Source of the DNA: Paracrocinitomix mangrovi
GTDB taxonomy: Bacteria > Bacteroidota > Bacteroidia > Flavobacteriales_D > Crocinitomicaceae
Assembly (NCBI RefSeq): GCF_019740355.2
Contig: NZ_CP091819.1
Location: 3,782,001-3,846,000 of the forward strand
Length of the DNA: 64,000 nucleotides
Direction of reading: 5' to 3'
Within the stretch, counting starts at the first letter, position 1. The number at the start of each line of letters is the position of its first letter. Shown piece by piece: positions 9,222 to 18,106 of this stretch. A model generated the notes under the pieces. That model was not told the DNA's origin. It saw nothing but the letters and a program-made list of their open reading frames with translations, and searched no databases. A program made the position numbers and the translations under genes.

Positions 9222-11294
9222 ATGAAGCATTTGTTGTTCATTATATCACTTTTCATTTTCACATTGGGATGGGCTCAAAGTGAAGAAGAGAAGCAACGTA
9301 TTATTGAGCAAAGAATTGAATTTATTGGCGATAATCTGGAGGATTCAGACATTGATTTGACTACCTATTTTGATGAGTTATATTACTTTTTTGATAATCC
9401 AATCAACTTAAACAATACCAATTTTGAGGAGTTAAAAAAGCTACGCTTATTGTCAGATTTACAAATCTCTTATCTGCTTAATTATTTGGATCAAAATGGA
9501 CAAATGTTGACTATTTATGAGTTGAATGCGGTAGAGACCATTGACAAAACAACACTTGAAATGATCCTGCCTTTTGTCACTTTGGGGGAAATTGAAAAAG
9601 AAGACTTTAAATGGAAAAATGCTTTTAAATACTCAAAAAATGAAGTGTTTTTAAGATATGAACAAGTACTTAGCCAAAAAGCAGGATATACCGACCCTCA
9701 AAACGATTCATTAGTTGACGCAAACAAACAATATTTAGGTTCTCCTCAAAAGTATTATTTAAGATTTAGAAGCACTTATAAAGATAGGCTAAGCTATGGA
9801 TTAACGGCTGAAAAAGATGCCGGTGAAGAGTTTTTTAAAGGGGCCAATAAATATGGATTTGATTTTTATTCAGCTCACTTTTTTGTCAATGATTTATGGA
9901 AGTTTAAAAAGTTGGCAGTTGGTGATTTTCAAGTAAACTTTGGTCAGGGACTTACCATGTGGTCTGGATTTGGAATAGGTAAATCTGCAGATGTGTTTAA
10001 TGCCAGAAGATATGCTTACGGATTAAGACCCTATACTTCAGTTAATGAAAATCAATTCTTAAGAGGAGTTGGGGTTAATTTGGATTTGGGTGAGAAGTTG
10101 GATTTTACAGCCTTTGCTTCTTACAAAAGAATTGATGCCAATATCAATGCTGTTGATTCTACAGATATTTTTGACAACAGCTTTAGTTCATTCCAAACTT
10201 CAGGGTATCACAGAACGGTAAATGAAATGGACGATAAAGGACAAGTAGGTGAATTTATTACCGGTGGTGAGTTTGCATACAGAGGCAAGCGTTTTAGAAT
10301 AGGAGTGTCATCAGTTTTCTCTTCTTACGATCAGCCTTTAAATGCCAATTTACAACCTTATAATCTCTACAAGTTTAATGGCCAACAGTTGCTGACATCA
10401 GGAATTAATTACCGTTATTATTTCAGAAAATTGTCATTTTTTGGAGAAACATCAATGTCTGACAATGTTAAGTTTGGAACCGTAAACGGAATTGCCTGGC
10501 ATGCAGATCCAAAATTGGATTTATTGGTGATTTACAGAAATTACGATAAAGCTTTTCAATCACTTTATTCTAGGGCTTTTGGTGAGTCATCTGACAATTC
10601 ATCAGAAAGAGGTTTGTATTTCGGAATTCAAGCTAGATTGAGCAAAAGAGTATCGGCAACTGCTTATTATGATCAATTTCAATACACAAGTTTTAAATGG
10701 TTGACAGATGATTTATCTGAAGGAAGAGAAGTTTTTGCTCAAGTAAACTTCAATATTAGCAGAAGAGCAAGTTTTTATGTGAGGTTTAGAAATAAGGTAA
10801 CGGAGAGGGATACAAAAGATGATATTACCGGAATTGACGAACAAGTAAAATTAAATAAAACCAATATTAGGGTTAATTACGATCAACGTATAAATGACCG
10901 TATTTCATTGAAGTCCAGAGTAGAATGGACCAGGTTTTTATTTGATAAAGATGAGAGTAATGGTTTGTTACTATTTCAAGATTTAATATTTTCGTTTAGG
11001 AAAGTACCATTGAAACTGTACACAAGATTAGCTGTATTTGATGCAGATACCTATGATGCACGCATCTATGCATATGAAAATGATCTTTTGTATGTTTTCA
11101 GCATTCCCTCATATTACAATAGGGGGATGAGAACTTACCTAATGGCGAAATATGAAATTGGGGGCATGTTTGACATTTGGGCAAGGGTAGGTTTGTGGAA
11201 CTACCAAAATGTGGAAACCATTTCTTCTGGATTAGAGGAAATTGATGGACACAATAAACTGGATCTTAAGATTCAGGTGAAAATGCGCTTTTGA
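9222..11294 (+). CDS. Outer membrane barrel with N-terminal helix-hairpin-helix repeats
   Basis: The 690-residue protein has a signal peptide (ends LGWAQ). Residues about 40-125 hold helix-hairpin-helix-type motifs (INLNNTNFEELKKLRLLS and TIYELNAVETIDKTTL) similar to ComEA-like domains. The remaining 550 residues are a long series of amphipathic strands ending in KMRF, as in an outer membrane barrel. This architecture is common in Bacteroidota, where it is annotated only by its HhH region. The ATG directly follows the stop of the PorV-like gene, and the kinase gene overlaps its end. A role linking DNA or another ligand to the outer membrane would be inference. Confidence 0.75.
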   Translation: MKHLLFIISLFIFTLGWAQSEEEKQRIIEQRIEFIGDNLEDSDIDLTTYFDELYYFFDNPINLNNTNFEELKKLRLLSDLQISYLLNYLDQNGQMLTIYELNAVETIDKTTLEMILPFVTLGEIEKEDFKWKNAFKYSKNEVFLRYEQVLSQKAGYTDPQNDSLVDANKQYLGSPQKYYLRFRSTYKDRLSYGLTAEKDAGEEFFKGANKYGFDFYSAHFFVNDLWKFKKLAVGDFQVNFGQGLTMWSGFGIGKSADVFNARRYAYGLRPYTSVNENQFLRGVGVNLDLGEKLDFTAFASYKRIDANINAVDSTDIFDNSFSSFQTSGYHRTVNEMDDKGQVGEFITGGEFAYRGKRFRIGVSSVFSSYDQPLNANLQPYNLYKFNGQQLLTSGINYRYYFRKLSFFGETSMSDNVKFGTVNGIAWHADPKLDLLVIYRNYDKAFQSLYSRAFGESSDNSSERGLYFGIQARLSKRVSATAYYDQFQYTSFKWLTDDLSEGREVFAQVNFNISRRASFYVRFRNKVTERDTKDDITGIDEQVKLNKTNIRVNYDQRINDRISLKSRVEWTRFLFDKDESNGLLLFQDLIFSFRKVPLKLYTRLAVFDADTYDARIYAYENDLLYVFSIPSYYNRGMRTYLMAKYEIGGMFDIWARVGLWNYQNVETISSGLEEIDGHNKLDLKIQVKMRF

Positions 11295-12520
11295 TGAACC
11301 TCATTAAACTCCCTAATACCGCCTATCAAAATTATTTTGATCAGACCAAGTTTAATTTAACCTGGAGGATCAATCTATTCATTTTTGGAACCAACCTGAT
11401 TTTGATTCCTATCATGTATTTTTTGTCAATAGATGAGATGATAGGGTTGTTGGTTTCATCTTGTTTTGCGCTTACATATCAAATTATTTTGTACAAAACT
11501 AGAAAGTACAAAATAATTGCAATTGTCTGGGTAGTAAATGGGGTGCTTTCTATTGCAGCTTCAATACTCCTGGTGCCAACAGTTATGCATTTGACTGATC
11601 TCATTTTCATGTTCATGTCAATAACATACGCTTTCTTTATTTTGGGGAATTTGGCGGGGATATTGGTTTCTGCCGGGAACCTAATCAGTTTGACAACTTA
11701 TCTTGTATTTCAGTTCAATGAGGATTTAAAGAATTTTCAGAGTATTGACAGCATAATGATTGTAAAGGCTGTTGCCATTTCAATTTATGGATTGGCCATT
11801 ACAGCTTATATATTCTATACTTTCTTAAAACTCAATAAGTACGCTACAGATAAATACATTGAAGCAAATAAAGCTTTGGAAGTACAAAATGAAATAGTTG
11901 AAAAGCAAAATGCAGAGAAATCAGTAATGCTAAGAGAAATTCATCACCGCGTAAAAAACAACTTACAGGTAATAACTAGTTTATTGAGATTGCAATCGTA
12001 TGAGGAGGATGAAGATGGAAAAAGCATGGCTACCTTTAATGAGGCTATTAGAAGAGTTTCAGCCATGTCTTTAATTCATGAAAAAATCTATCAATCTGAG
12101 GATCTGGCTCAACTTGATTTTCAAGATTACATACAATCTCTGATGAAAGAATTGATTGAATCATATGATATCTCTAAGGAGGTAGAACTAAATATTCAAT
12201 CGCACCCATTTAATTTGTCAAATCGATATTTTGTTCCAATAGCGCTTTTGTGCAATGAGTTAATCTCAAATAGCCTTAAGCATGCTTTTGCTGAGAGAAT
12301 GCAAGGGAGAATTGAGGTTGAAATTACATACGACGGCGAAAAGCAAATTAACATGAGCTATTCGGATAATGGCAACTGGAAACCGGGTGAAAGTAAATCT
12401 ACCTTTGGGATGGAATTGATTGATGCTTTGGTTGATCAGCTGAACGGTACATTTGAAAGAAAAACGGATGAAGGTGGAACCCATTATCATTTTATAATGC
12501 GTGATTTAAATAAAAATTAA
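11294..12520 (+). CDS. Membrane sensor histidine kinase, HisKA_2 type
   Basis: The protein has six or so predicted transmembrane helices in residues 20-185, then a short coiled-coil linker. A HisKA_2 dimerisation/phosphoacceptor segment follows (REIHHRVKNNLQVITSLLRL, with the phosphorylated histidine expected in HHRVKNN). The C-terminal HATPase_c domain has NELISNSLKHAF as N-box, DNG and a GMELIDALV stretch. The start is the ATG at 11294, which overlaps the upstream TGA stop by one base (a TGATG junction), so it is translationally coupled to the HhH barrel gene. No response regulator is adjacent. It probably reports an envelope signal, but the ligand is unknown. Confidence 0.88.
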   Translation: MNLIKLPNTAYQNYFDQTKFNLTWRINLFIFGTNLILIPIMYFLSIDEMIGLLVSSCFALTYQIILYKTRKYKIIAIVWVVNGVLSIAASILLVPTVMHLTDLIFMFMSITYAFFILGNLAGILVSAGNLISLTTYLVFQFNEDLKNFQSIDSIMIVKAVAISIYGLAITAYIFYTFLKLNKYATDKYIEANKALEVQNEIVEKQNAEKSVMLREIHHRVKNNLQVITSLLRLQSYEEDEDGKSMATFNEAIRRVSAMSLIHEKIYQSEDLAQLDFQDYIQSLMKELIESYDISKEVELNIQSHPFNLSNRYFVPIALLCNELISNSLKHAFAERMQGRIEVEITYDGEKQINMSYSDNGNWKPGESKSTFGMELIDALVDQLNGTFERKTDEGGTHYHFIMRDLNKN

Positions 12521-12540
12521 CGATTTTAGGAGTCGGGAAG

Positions 12541-13740
12541 ATGGAGTCTAAAGAAACAAAAGATTTAATACCTGATTGGATTAAAGATTTACAAGAGAAT
12601 TCTTGGAATCTGGAGTTGATTATATCAGGTGGTGCCATTTTTTCACTTTTCCAATTGGGAGATGTATTTATAGATTACATGATGAGGTTGAAAATGACTT
12701 CGCAAATCCCGGGATCAAGTCTATTTCTCATATTAGGAACATTAGCATTGAAATTATTGACCATTGGGTTTTTGTTTCATTTATTACTCAGAACTTTTTG
12801 GTTAGGGCAGCTGTGCGTCAACTATGTTTTTCCAAATGGTGTAACTGAGAAAAAGAGCAATTATAAGTTTCCGTTTAAAGAAAAATACAAGAAAGGTGAT
12901 GATTTAAGAGGACAAATAAACGGTATTGATAGGGCTTCAGGTTTGGTCATGTATATGTCTGTGTTGTCTACGCTTGTGCTTGTTGGTTTTATGTTGCTAG
13001 TAGTATTTATGCTCAGCATTCCAAGAGTATTAAATCTACCGGATTGGTATTTTGGGTTCAGTGTATGGTTGATTTTGATCTATCATTTTGATTTGTTCTT
13101 ATTTGGCTTACTTAGAAAAATTCCGGTTTTATCATATGTGACGTTTCCTGTTTTTTGGTTGTTTGATAGAGTTTCGTTAAGGGTGTTTTATGAAAAATCC
13201 CTAAGAATGTTTAGCAGTAATATTTCAAAATGGAAAGTCTTTTTGGGAATGATTTTTTCAATATTTTTCGCAATGTTGTTGACTTATTCAGCTGTTTATA
13301 AAGTAATGCATTGGCCTTATTTGTTGGATGCCAGAACACATAGAATGAGCATGGCAAATGAAGACAATTGGATGAATCAATCTCATTACATGGAAGAGGT
13401 TGAAAAACATGGAAAGAAATTTTATGGGCCGGCTATACAATCAGAGATTATTAGTGATGCATACTTAGAGATTTTTGTTCCCTACAATGTTATTTATGAT
13501 GACTATACAAAGGAAGATGAGTATTTATCTGATAATTTTAAGATTTATATAGATGATAGCTTGTATAAAGATGTTGTTTGGATGAATTCTTGGGCGTATG
13601 ATAATGACCAAATTGGAATAAGAACTTTTATAAATATTCAACATTTAACAGCTACAATGCATAAAGTAACTGTTGATTATCCAAATGATGATCACGATTT
13701 ATGGTTAAGCGCTACCATTCCTTTTTGGTTAGAAAAGTAA
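12541..13740 (+). CDS. Integral membrane protein of unknown function
   Basis: The 399-residue protein has about six hydrophobic segments in the first 270 residues (for example FLILGTLALKLLTIGFLFHL and LILIYHFDLFLFGLL). A soluble C-terminal domain of about 130 residues, rich in Tyr, Asp and Trp, ends in SATIPFWLEK. There is no signal peptide and no motif I recognise. It lies 20 bp downstream of the histidine kinase gene and may share its transcript. Its stop codon abuts the stop of the convergent aroB with no spacer. The function is unknown. Confidence 0.7.
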   Translation: MESKETKDLIPDWIKDLQENSWNLELIISGGAIFSLFQLGDVFIDYMMRLKMTSQIPGSSLFLILGTLALKLLTIGFLFHLLLRTFWLGQLCVNYVFPNGVTEKKSNYKFPFKEKYKKGDDLRGQINGIDRASGLVMYMSVLSTLVLVGFMLLVVFMLSIPRVLNLPDWYFGFSVWLILIYHFDLFLFGLLRKIPVLSYVTFPVFWLFDRVSLRVFYEKSLRMFSSNISKWKVFLGMIFSIFFAMLLTYSAVYKVMHWPYLLDARTHRMSMANEDNWMNQSHYMEEVEKHGKKFYGPAIQSEIISDAYLEIFVPYNVIYDDYTKEDEYLSDNFKIYIDDSLYKDVVWMNSWAYDNDQIGIRTFINIQHLTATMHKVTVDYPNDDHDLWLSATIPFWLEK

Positions 13741-14805
13741 TTAGCTGATAAACTTTAAGGCTTCCAAAATTAACTTGTCGTTCACTTCTTGATCAAACAC
13801 ACAGTTACCAACGCCTTCTAATAAAGAAAATTGAATCACTCCTCCTTTATTCTTTTTATCGTTGTGCATTAACTGTACAATGGGTTTGTAGTCATTGGGA
13901 GTAAGCATTGGGGCAGGGTAAATACGATCAATTGTTTCAACAATATCCTGTAACTCACTTTCAGATAACATTCCTAATTCTTTGCTGATAAATGCTTCAG
14001 CTTTCATTCCGGTTGCTACGGCATAACCGTGAAGAAGTGGTTTGTTTTGCTCCAAAAAGTATCCTTCAATTCCATGTCCAATTGTGTGACCAAAATTCAA
14101 GATTTTCCTTAAACCACTTTCTTGGTGATCTCTTTCTACAACATCCCTTTTTAATCCTACAGAATGTCTAATCAACAGTAAACGATCAGTCACATCTTTT
14201 GGATCAAAATCTTTCAATCTGGCCCAGTAATCTGCATCTGCAATTAAACCGTGTTTAAGCATTTCTGCAAAGCCTGATTTTATTTGGTTTTCAGATAAAG
14301 ACTCAATATATTTTTCATCTATAAAAACATGGGCAGCATCTGCAAAAACACCAATTTGATTTTTGTATGGTCCTAGGTCAACACCTGTTTTTCCTCCTAT
14401 TGATGCATCTACCTGTGCTAATAAAGTTGTAGGGATGTTGATGAACTTCATGCCTCTTTTAAATAAAGAAGCTACAAAACCTCCAAGATCCGTAATTACT
14501 CCGCCACCAAAGTTGATGATCAAATCGCCTCTTCCTATCTCATATTCAGATAAGGCAGACCAAATTTGAACACATATATCCAGCGTTTTGTGAACTTCAC
14601 CGGTTGGAATTTGAATAATTTCTGCATTTGAAAGCTCTTCAAAATTGGTGATTAGGTCTTCAATCCAAATATCATGAATTTGCTCATCCGTGATAATTAC
14701 TTTCTTTGATCCTGAAAATTCTTTAGCCAAAACATCTTGAAAAACAGACTTTTCAATCGGACCAAAATGAATGGTTGAAGTGTTGTATGTAATTACATCA
14801 AGCAT
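13741..14805 (-). CDS. aroB: 3-dehydroquinate synthase
   Basis: AroB converts 3-deoxy-D-arabino-heptulosonate 7-phosphate to 3-dehydroquinate, the second step of the shikimate pathway, using NAD and a divalent metal in the cytoplasm. Visible family motifs are the NAD-binding GGGVITDLGGFVAS, KRGMKFINIPTTLLAQVDAS, the metal-ligand region AEMLKHGLI and NFGHTIGHGIEG. The length of 354 residues is standard. The ATG at 14805 gives the expected MLDVITYN start. It is divergent from proline dehydrogenase, with an 85-bp shared intergenic region, and shows no operon partner for aromatic synthesis here. Confidence 0.96.
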   Translation of the reverse strand: MLDVITYNTSTIHFGPIEKSVFQDVLAKEFSGSKKVIITDEQIHDIWIEDLITNFEELSNAEIIQIPTGEVHKTLDICVQIWSALSEYEIGRGDLIINFGGGVITDLGGFVASLFKRGMKFINIPTTLLAQVDASIGGKTGVDLGPYKNQIGVFADAAHVFIDEKYIESLSENQIKSGFAEMLKHGLIADADYWARLKDFDPKDVTDRLLLIRHSVGLKRDVVERDHQESGLRKILNFGHTIGHGIEGYFLEQNKPLLHGYAVATGMKAEAFISKELGMLSESELQDIVETIDRIYPAPMLTPNDYKPIVQLMHNDKKNKGGVIQFSLLEGVGNCVFDQEVNDKLILEALKFIS

Positions 14806-14890
14806 ATAACAAAGCTAGTTATTTTAACCGTCCAATATTCCATGAAAAATATCAGTTTTTTCCTGTAAAAATTTTAGCACCTTTGCACCC

Positions 14891-16081
14891 ATGGTTTCGT
14901 TTGATGATACTAAAGTTGCCTTTGCAAGCAAATCGGATAAAGAGCTGCAATGGGCATATCGTTTGTTTAAGATGATTTCAAAACCCTGGTTGGTTAAACT
15001 GGGGAATATTGGTCAAAATGTGGCCTTTGCCATTCATCTGCCTATTAAAGGTTTGATTAAAAAAACCATTTTCAGACAATTTTGTGGTGGTGAAACTATT
15101 GATGATTGCGACAACCAAATTGCTGCATTGAATAAATACAATATAGGAACCATCCTGGATTATTCTGTAGAAGGAATGGAAGCAGAAAAAGATTTGGATG
15201 CCACCAAAGATGAAATTATTGCAACTATCAAAAAAGCGAAAGACAATGATGCTATTCCTTTTGCTGTATTCAAAGTAACGGGAATTTGCAGAACCAAATT
15301 GTTGGAAAAAGCCAATCCGGGTGAAGATAAATTGAATGATGCTGAAAAGGCAGAATGGGATAGAGTGAAAGGTAGAGTAGAGGAAATTTGCAAAACCGGT
15401 CATGAATTAGATGTTCCGGTATTTATTGACGCAGAGGATAGCTGGTTTCAAGATGGGATAGATCGTCTGGCGGATGAAATGATGGCTAAATACAATAAGC
15501 AAAAAGCTATTATTTACAATACTCTTCAAATGTATCGTCATGATAGGCTTGAGTTTTTAAAGAAAAGTCATCAAACTGCGGTTGAAAAAGATTTTGTTTT
15601 AGGAATCAAACTGGTTCGTGGCGCTTACATGGAAAAAGAAGGTCAACGGGCCATGGATAAAGGTTATCCTACACCTATACAAAAAGACAAAGCAACAACA
15701 GATTTGGACTTTAATGCCGCTTTAAAATTCATGTGTGAGAACTTAGATCGCGTATGGTTTTGCGCAGGAACTCATAATGAGTACAGTTCAAAATATCTAA
15801 CTGATTTGATGTCTGAAATGGGGATTGATAAAAGTGATAAACGCATTTATTTCGCTCAGCTTTTAGGAATGAGTGACCACATTTCATACAACCTTGCACA
15901 TAGCGGATATAATGTTGCTAAATACGTTCCTTACGGTCCTGTTAAAAAGGTAATGCCTTATTTAGTAAGACGTGCACAAGAAAATACTTCAGTTGCAGGT
16001 CAAACAGGTAGAGAGCTAGCCCTAATCATCCGTGAAAGAAATCGCAGAAAAGGAAAAGAAGAGTATCAGCCGGTTGGGTAA
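14891..16081 (+). CDS. Proline dehydrogenase (monofunctional PutA-type)
   Basis: This is a flavin-dependent enzyme that oxidises L-proline to delta-1-pyrroline-5-carboxylate and passes electrons to the respiratory chain. Family segments are FAVFKVTGICR, DVPVFIDAEDSW, LGIKLVRGAYMEKE, CAGTHNEYSS, FAQLLGMSDHIS and YVPYGPVKKVMPYLVRRAQEN, all characteristic of the PRODH barrel. The length of 396 residues matches the stand-alone Bacteroidota enzymes; no P5C dehydrogenase is fused. CACCTTTGCA, close to the -7 box pattern, ends only about four bases before the ATG, so the mRNA may have almost no leader. Confidence 0.94.
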   Translation: MVSFDDTKVAFASKSDKELQWAYRLFKMISKPWLVKLGNIGQNVAFAIHLPIKGLIKKTIFRQFCGGETIDDCDNQIAALNKYNIGTILDYSVEGMEAEKDLDATKDEIIATIKKAKDNDAIPFAVFKVTGICRTKLLEKANPGEDKLNDAEKAEWDRVKGRVEEICKTGHELDVPVFIDAEDSWFQDGIDRLADEMMAKYNKQKAIIYNTLQMYRHDRLEFLKKSHQTAVEKDFVLGIKLVRGAYMEKEGQRAMDKGYPTPIQKDKATTDLDFNAALKFMCENLDRVWFCAGTHNEYSSKYLTDLMSEMGIDKSDKRIYFAQLLGMSDHISYNLAHSGYNVAKYVPYGPVKKVMPYLVRRAQENTSVAGQTGRELALIIRERNRRKGKEEYQPVG

Positions 16082-16109
16082 CTGGAGGTATGAGTGATAA
16101 AGGTCTGTA

Positions 16110-16125
16110 CTGAGCCTAGTCGAAG
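16110..16125 (+). repeat. Short repeat-like sequence (CTGAGCCTAGTCGAAG)
   Basis: CTGAGCCTAGTCGAAG resembles the CTGAGC..GTCGAAG / CTTCGAC..GCTCAG core of intergenic repeats that are widespread in Bacteroidota genomes. Only one copy is seen in this window, so it cannot be shown here to be a repeat. It stands at the left edge of the accessory island, right after proline dehydrogenase. The rest of 16082-16274 contains nothing else I can name. Confidence 0.35.
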
Positions 16126-16274
16126 TGAGAAAGTGAATTTAAGGTTAGTATTGATCCTGTTAGAATTGAGGGATGATGCAAGACTTGTTCAATCAGGCGG
16201 GCCCTACTGAATTCGAACCAATATTTTTAGGTTGGTTAAAATGTCTGGAGTGATTTATTTATTTTAGTCAAGAT

Positions 16275-17015
16275 TTGATTACCCAAAACAAAATATCTGA
16301 CTACCGCTACTTCTTCAATGGTATGGAGAAAGACAATGAAGTCTCAGGAAATGGGAATTCTTATGACTTTGGTGCAAAGCTGTATAATCCTAGAGTTGGA
16401 AGGTGGTTGAGTAGGGATCCAATGGAAAAAAAATATGCAGGAATAAGTCCATACATATTTGCTGCTAGTAATCCAGTATTTTATATTGATTTTGATGGAC
16501 GGGACATTGTTCCTAGTCATACGATTACCTATACTCATCATGTAGGAGAAACCAAAATAGAAAGTATTCATGATCTTGGAGAAACAGGGGTTCAATCATT
16601 TAAATTTACAGCTGGAAAAAACGGGAAAGTTGGGACTTTGGAGGTGAATATTGGAATTAAGTTAAACTGGAATTTTAAGGGGAATTATAACCCTGAAGAA
16701 GTGCCAGATTTGGAAAATGATTTTAATAAATCAAATCCTGGACTTCACACTGCAGTAAAAACTCATGAATTAAATCATTTATCTAACCTAAGATATGCCT
16801 TAATGAGAAAAGATTATTCATTTAAACTACCAAATGGAACTAAAATAAAAGGAGCTTTGGATCAAGTGTTTCAGGATTTTTATGATTATCAGATTTCAGA
16901 AAGAAGTAATTACATAGATTTTTTAAATGAAGAAATTAAAAATGGTAAACTTGATAAAAAAACTGCTCTAGAAAAATTAGAAGTATATATAAATAAACAA
17001 AATGATAGATTATAA
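16275..17015 (+). pseudogene. Orphan Rhs C-terminal tip: truncated Rhs core plus putative zincin toxin domain
   Basis: Residues 11-80 match the Rhs-associated core end as found in this phylum: YRYFFNGMEKDNEVSG, NSYDFGAKLYNPRVGRWLSR, DP, SPYIFAASNP and DFDGRDI. All upstream Rhs/YD repeats are missing; similarity begins abruptly near 16300, and the frame opens only at 16254. After the core junction comes a variable tip of about 165 residues with HELNH at residues 164-168. This fits the HExxH zinc site of metallopeptidases, so a peptidase toxin tip is likely (inference). The TTG start at 16275 is arbitrary and expression is doubtful; it may be a silent donor cassette for a full-length rhs gene. 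The next gene overlaps its end by 14 bp. Confidence 0.7.
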
Positions 17016-17205
17016 ATCTTTTTCTGTAGATATGGCTGGTCAAATTCATTCAAAATCTAATGAAAACTGGGAGTCAAAAACAACTGTAAAAGAAAATGGA
17101 GATGTTTTGGAAGGAGAAGAAGCAGAAACAATAGATTGTACAATCGAAGAGTTAAATAACAAAGGTGATAAACAAGCAGCCCAATATCAAAAAGGTAAAA
17201 AGTAA
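17002..17205 (+). CDS. Small acidic protein overlapping the Rhs tip
   Basis: This 67-residue hydrophilic, Glu/Lys-rich product starts at an ATG inside the last codons of the Rhs tip (14-bp overlap) and ends directly before the ATG of the next gene. That tight packing is typical of toxin-companion gene clusters. It has no signal peptide, membrane segment or known motif. It could be an immunity or chaperone-like partner of the tip or a remnant of a longer gene; I cannot tell which. Confidence 0.5.
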   Translation: MIDYKSFSVDMAGQIHSKSNENWESKTTVKENGDVLEGEEAETIDCTIEELNNKGDKQAAQYQKGKK

Positions 17206-17763
17206 ATGGAGTTTCCAATCAATAAGGTTAAAATTTGTACAGTTATACTGTTATTGTTTGTATCCTGTAGAGGTTCTCAAACAAAAACAAGATTAATATC
17301 GGAGGAAAATTTTGAAGATAGTTTAAATGTTGATGTCAGTAACAATGAAGAAAACATTTTGAAGTTTACCAAACCTTTTGTTGATTCTTTAAATAAACAT
17401 GTTGAAGGTAACTTGCCTTATTTTCTCTATGATAAAAATTTTGACCTGAGGGATAGCATTATTTACAATTTTTATAGTGCGAAGGATCAATTTTACTCGT
17501 TGCGAGTTGAGATTTTCAAAAGAGTTAACAATTTGAAAGTACTAAATAAGATTGCAAATGAACAAACTCTAAGCAATAAGTCTTGTTATAAAGAAATTCA
17601 TGAAGTACCTAGCGATCAGTATTCTAACTCTGAATTAGCAGAACTTAGATTAAAGGAGATGAATTCTGGAGATGATTTACTCTTACAACTGGGACTCACG
17701 CCTAGCCCATACGTTAGTAAAATTTCATATGACAGTTTATCAATAGAAAGAAAAAGTTTGTAG
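17206..17763 (+). CDS. Lipoprotein, possible periplasmic immunity protein of the Rhs tip
   Basis: The 185-residue product has a short N-terminus, a hydrophobic stretch and the lipobox FVSC near residue 21, so it is a predicted lipoprotein facing the periplasm. The body is helical and charged, with no family I recognise. It begins at the base after the stop of the preceding small gene, giving a three-gene cluster with the Rhs tip. Lipoprotein immunity proteins are known for toxins acting in the periplasm, which makes that role possible, but it is inference from position only. Confidence 0.55.
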   Translation: MEFPINKVKICTVILLLFVSCRGSQTKTRLISEENFEDSLNVDVSNNEENILKFTKPFVDSLNKHVEGNLPYFLYDKNFDLRDSIIYNFYSAKDQFYSLRVEIFKRVNNLKVLNKIANEQTLSNKSCYKEIHEVPSDQYSNSELAELRLKEMNSGDDLLLQLGLTPSPYVSKISYDSLSIERKSL

Positions 17764-17798
17764 CTTCTCTCATTTTCCTCTGACCTCCTCAACCCACT

Positions 17799-17821
17799 CC
17801 GCAGTAGTTGTACTGCTGCGG
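17799..17821. repeat. Palindrome with core AGTAGTTGTACTGCT (copy 1)
   Basis: The arms CCGCAGTAG and CTGCTGCGG flank the loop TTGTA, with one mismatch in a 9-bp stem. The 15-nt core AGTAGTTGTACTGCT is also present, on the opposite strand, in the palindrome at 19568-19604. It lies 36 bp after the lipoprotein stop and just before a gene fragment that lacks its 5' part. There is no T-tract, so it is not a simple terminator. Confidence 0.65.
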
Positions 17822-17840
17822 CAAAACAAACTCTCCTCTC

Positions 17841-17863
17841 GCGCTCGTCTGTGACGAGTGCGC
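17841..17863. repeat. Second imperfect palindrome at the fragment border
   Basis: A stem of GCTCGTC against GACGAGT with flanking GCG/CGC pairs surrounds the loop TGT. It sits 19 bp after the first palindrome and overlaps the first codons of the open frame at 17858. With the first palindrome it makes a GC-rich block in otherwise AT-rich DNA, marking a junction. A role as recombination or insertion scar is inference. Confidence 0.5.
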
Positions 17864-18091
17864 AACCTAGTTGGAGAAGAATTTGAATTTGAAGGAAAAA
17901 ATACCACTAGTAAAATAATGAATAATGTAATGTTGGATGTACATGTCACAGTTGATGGAAAGAAAGTCTCAGAGTTCAGAAATAAAGATGATATGTCCGG
18001 TGTTGATCAGTTAACGGAAGGTCAAGTACAAAAAGTAATCAGTGCTATTGACGAGGGTAAAATCAATGGAGAAGCAATGTATGATAACTAA
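17858..18091 (+). pseudogene. 5'-truncated gene fragment after the palindromes
   Basis: This frame of about 77 codons begins inside the second palindrome with a GTG that is unlikely to be a real start. From residue 3 it reads like ordinary coding sequence (VGEEFEFEGKNTTSK, LDVHVTVDGKKVSEF, LTEGQVQKVISAIDEG). I take it as the 3' part of a gene cut at the palindrome block. No family is recognised. The next gene follows after 15 bp. An intact small gene is the less likely alternative. Confidence 0.5.
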
Positions 18092-18106
18092 CTAAATAAT
18101 TCAGAT

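Noticed and set aside
14978-15403. Minus-strand frame of 141 codons inside proline dehydrogenase
   Set aside because: It is antisense to a fully conserved enzyme; its Phe/Ile-rich composition is the complement of Lys/Glu/Asn codons.
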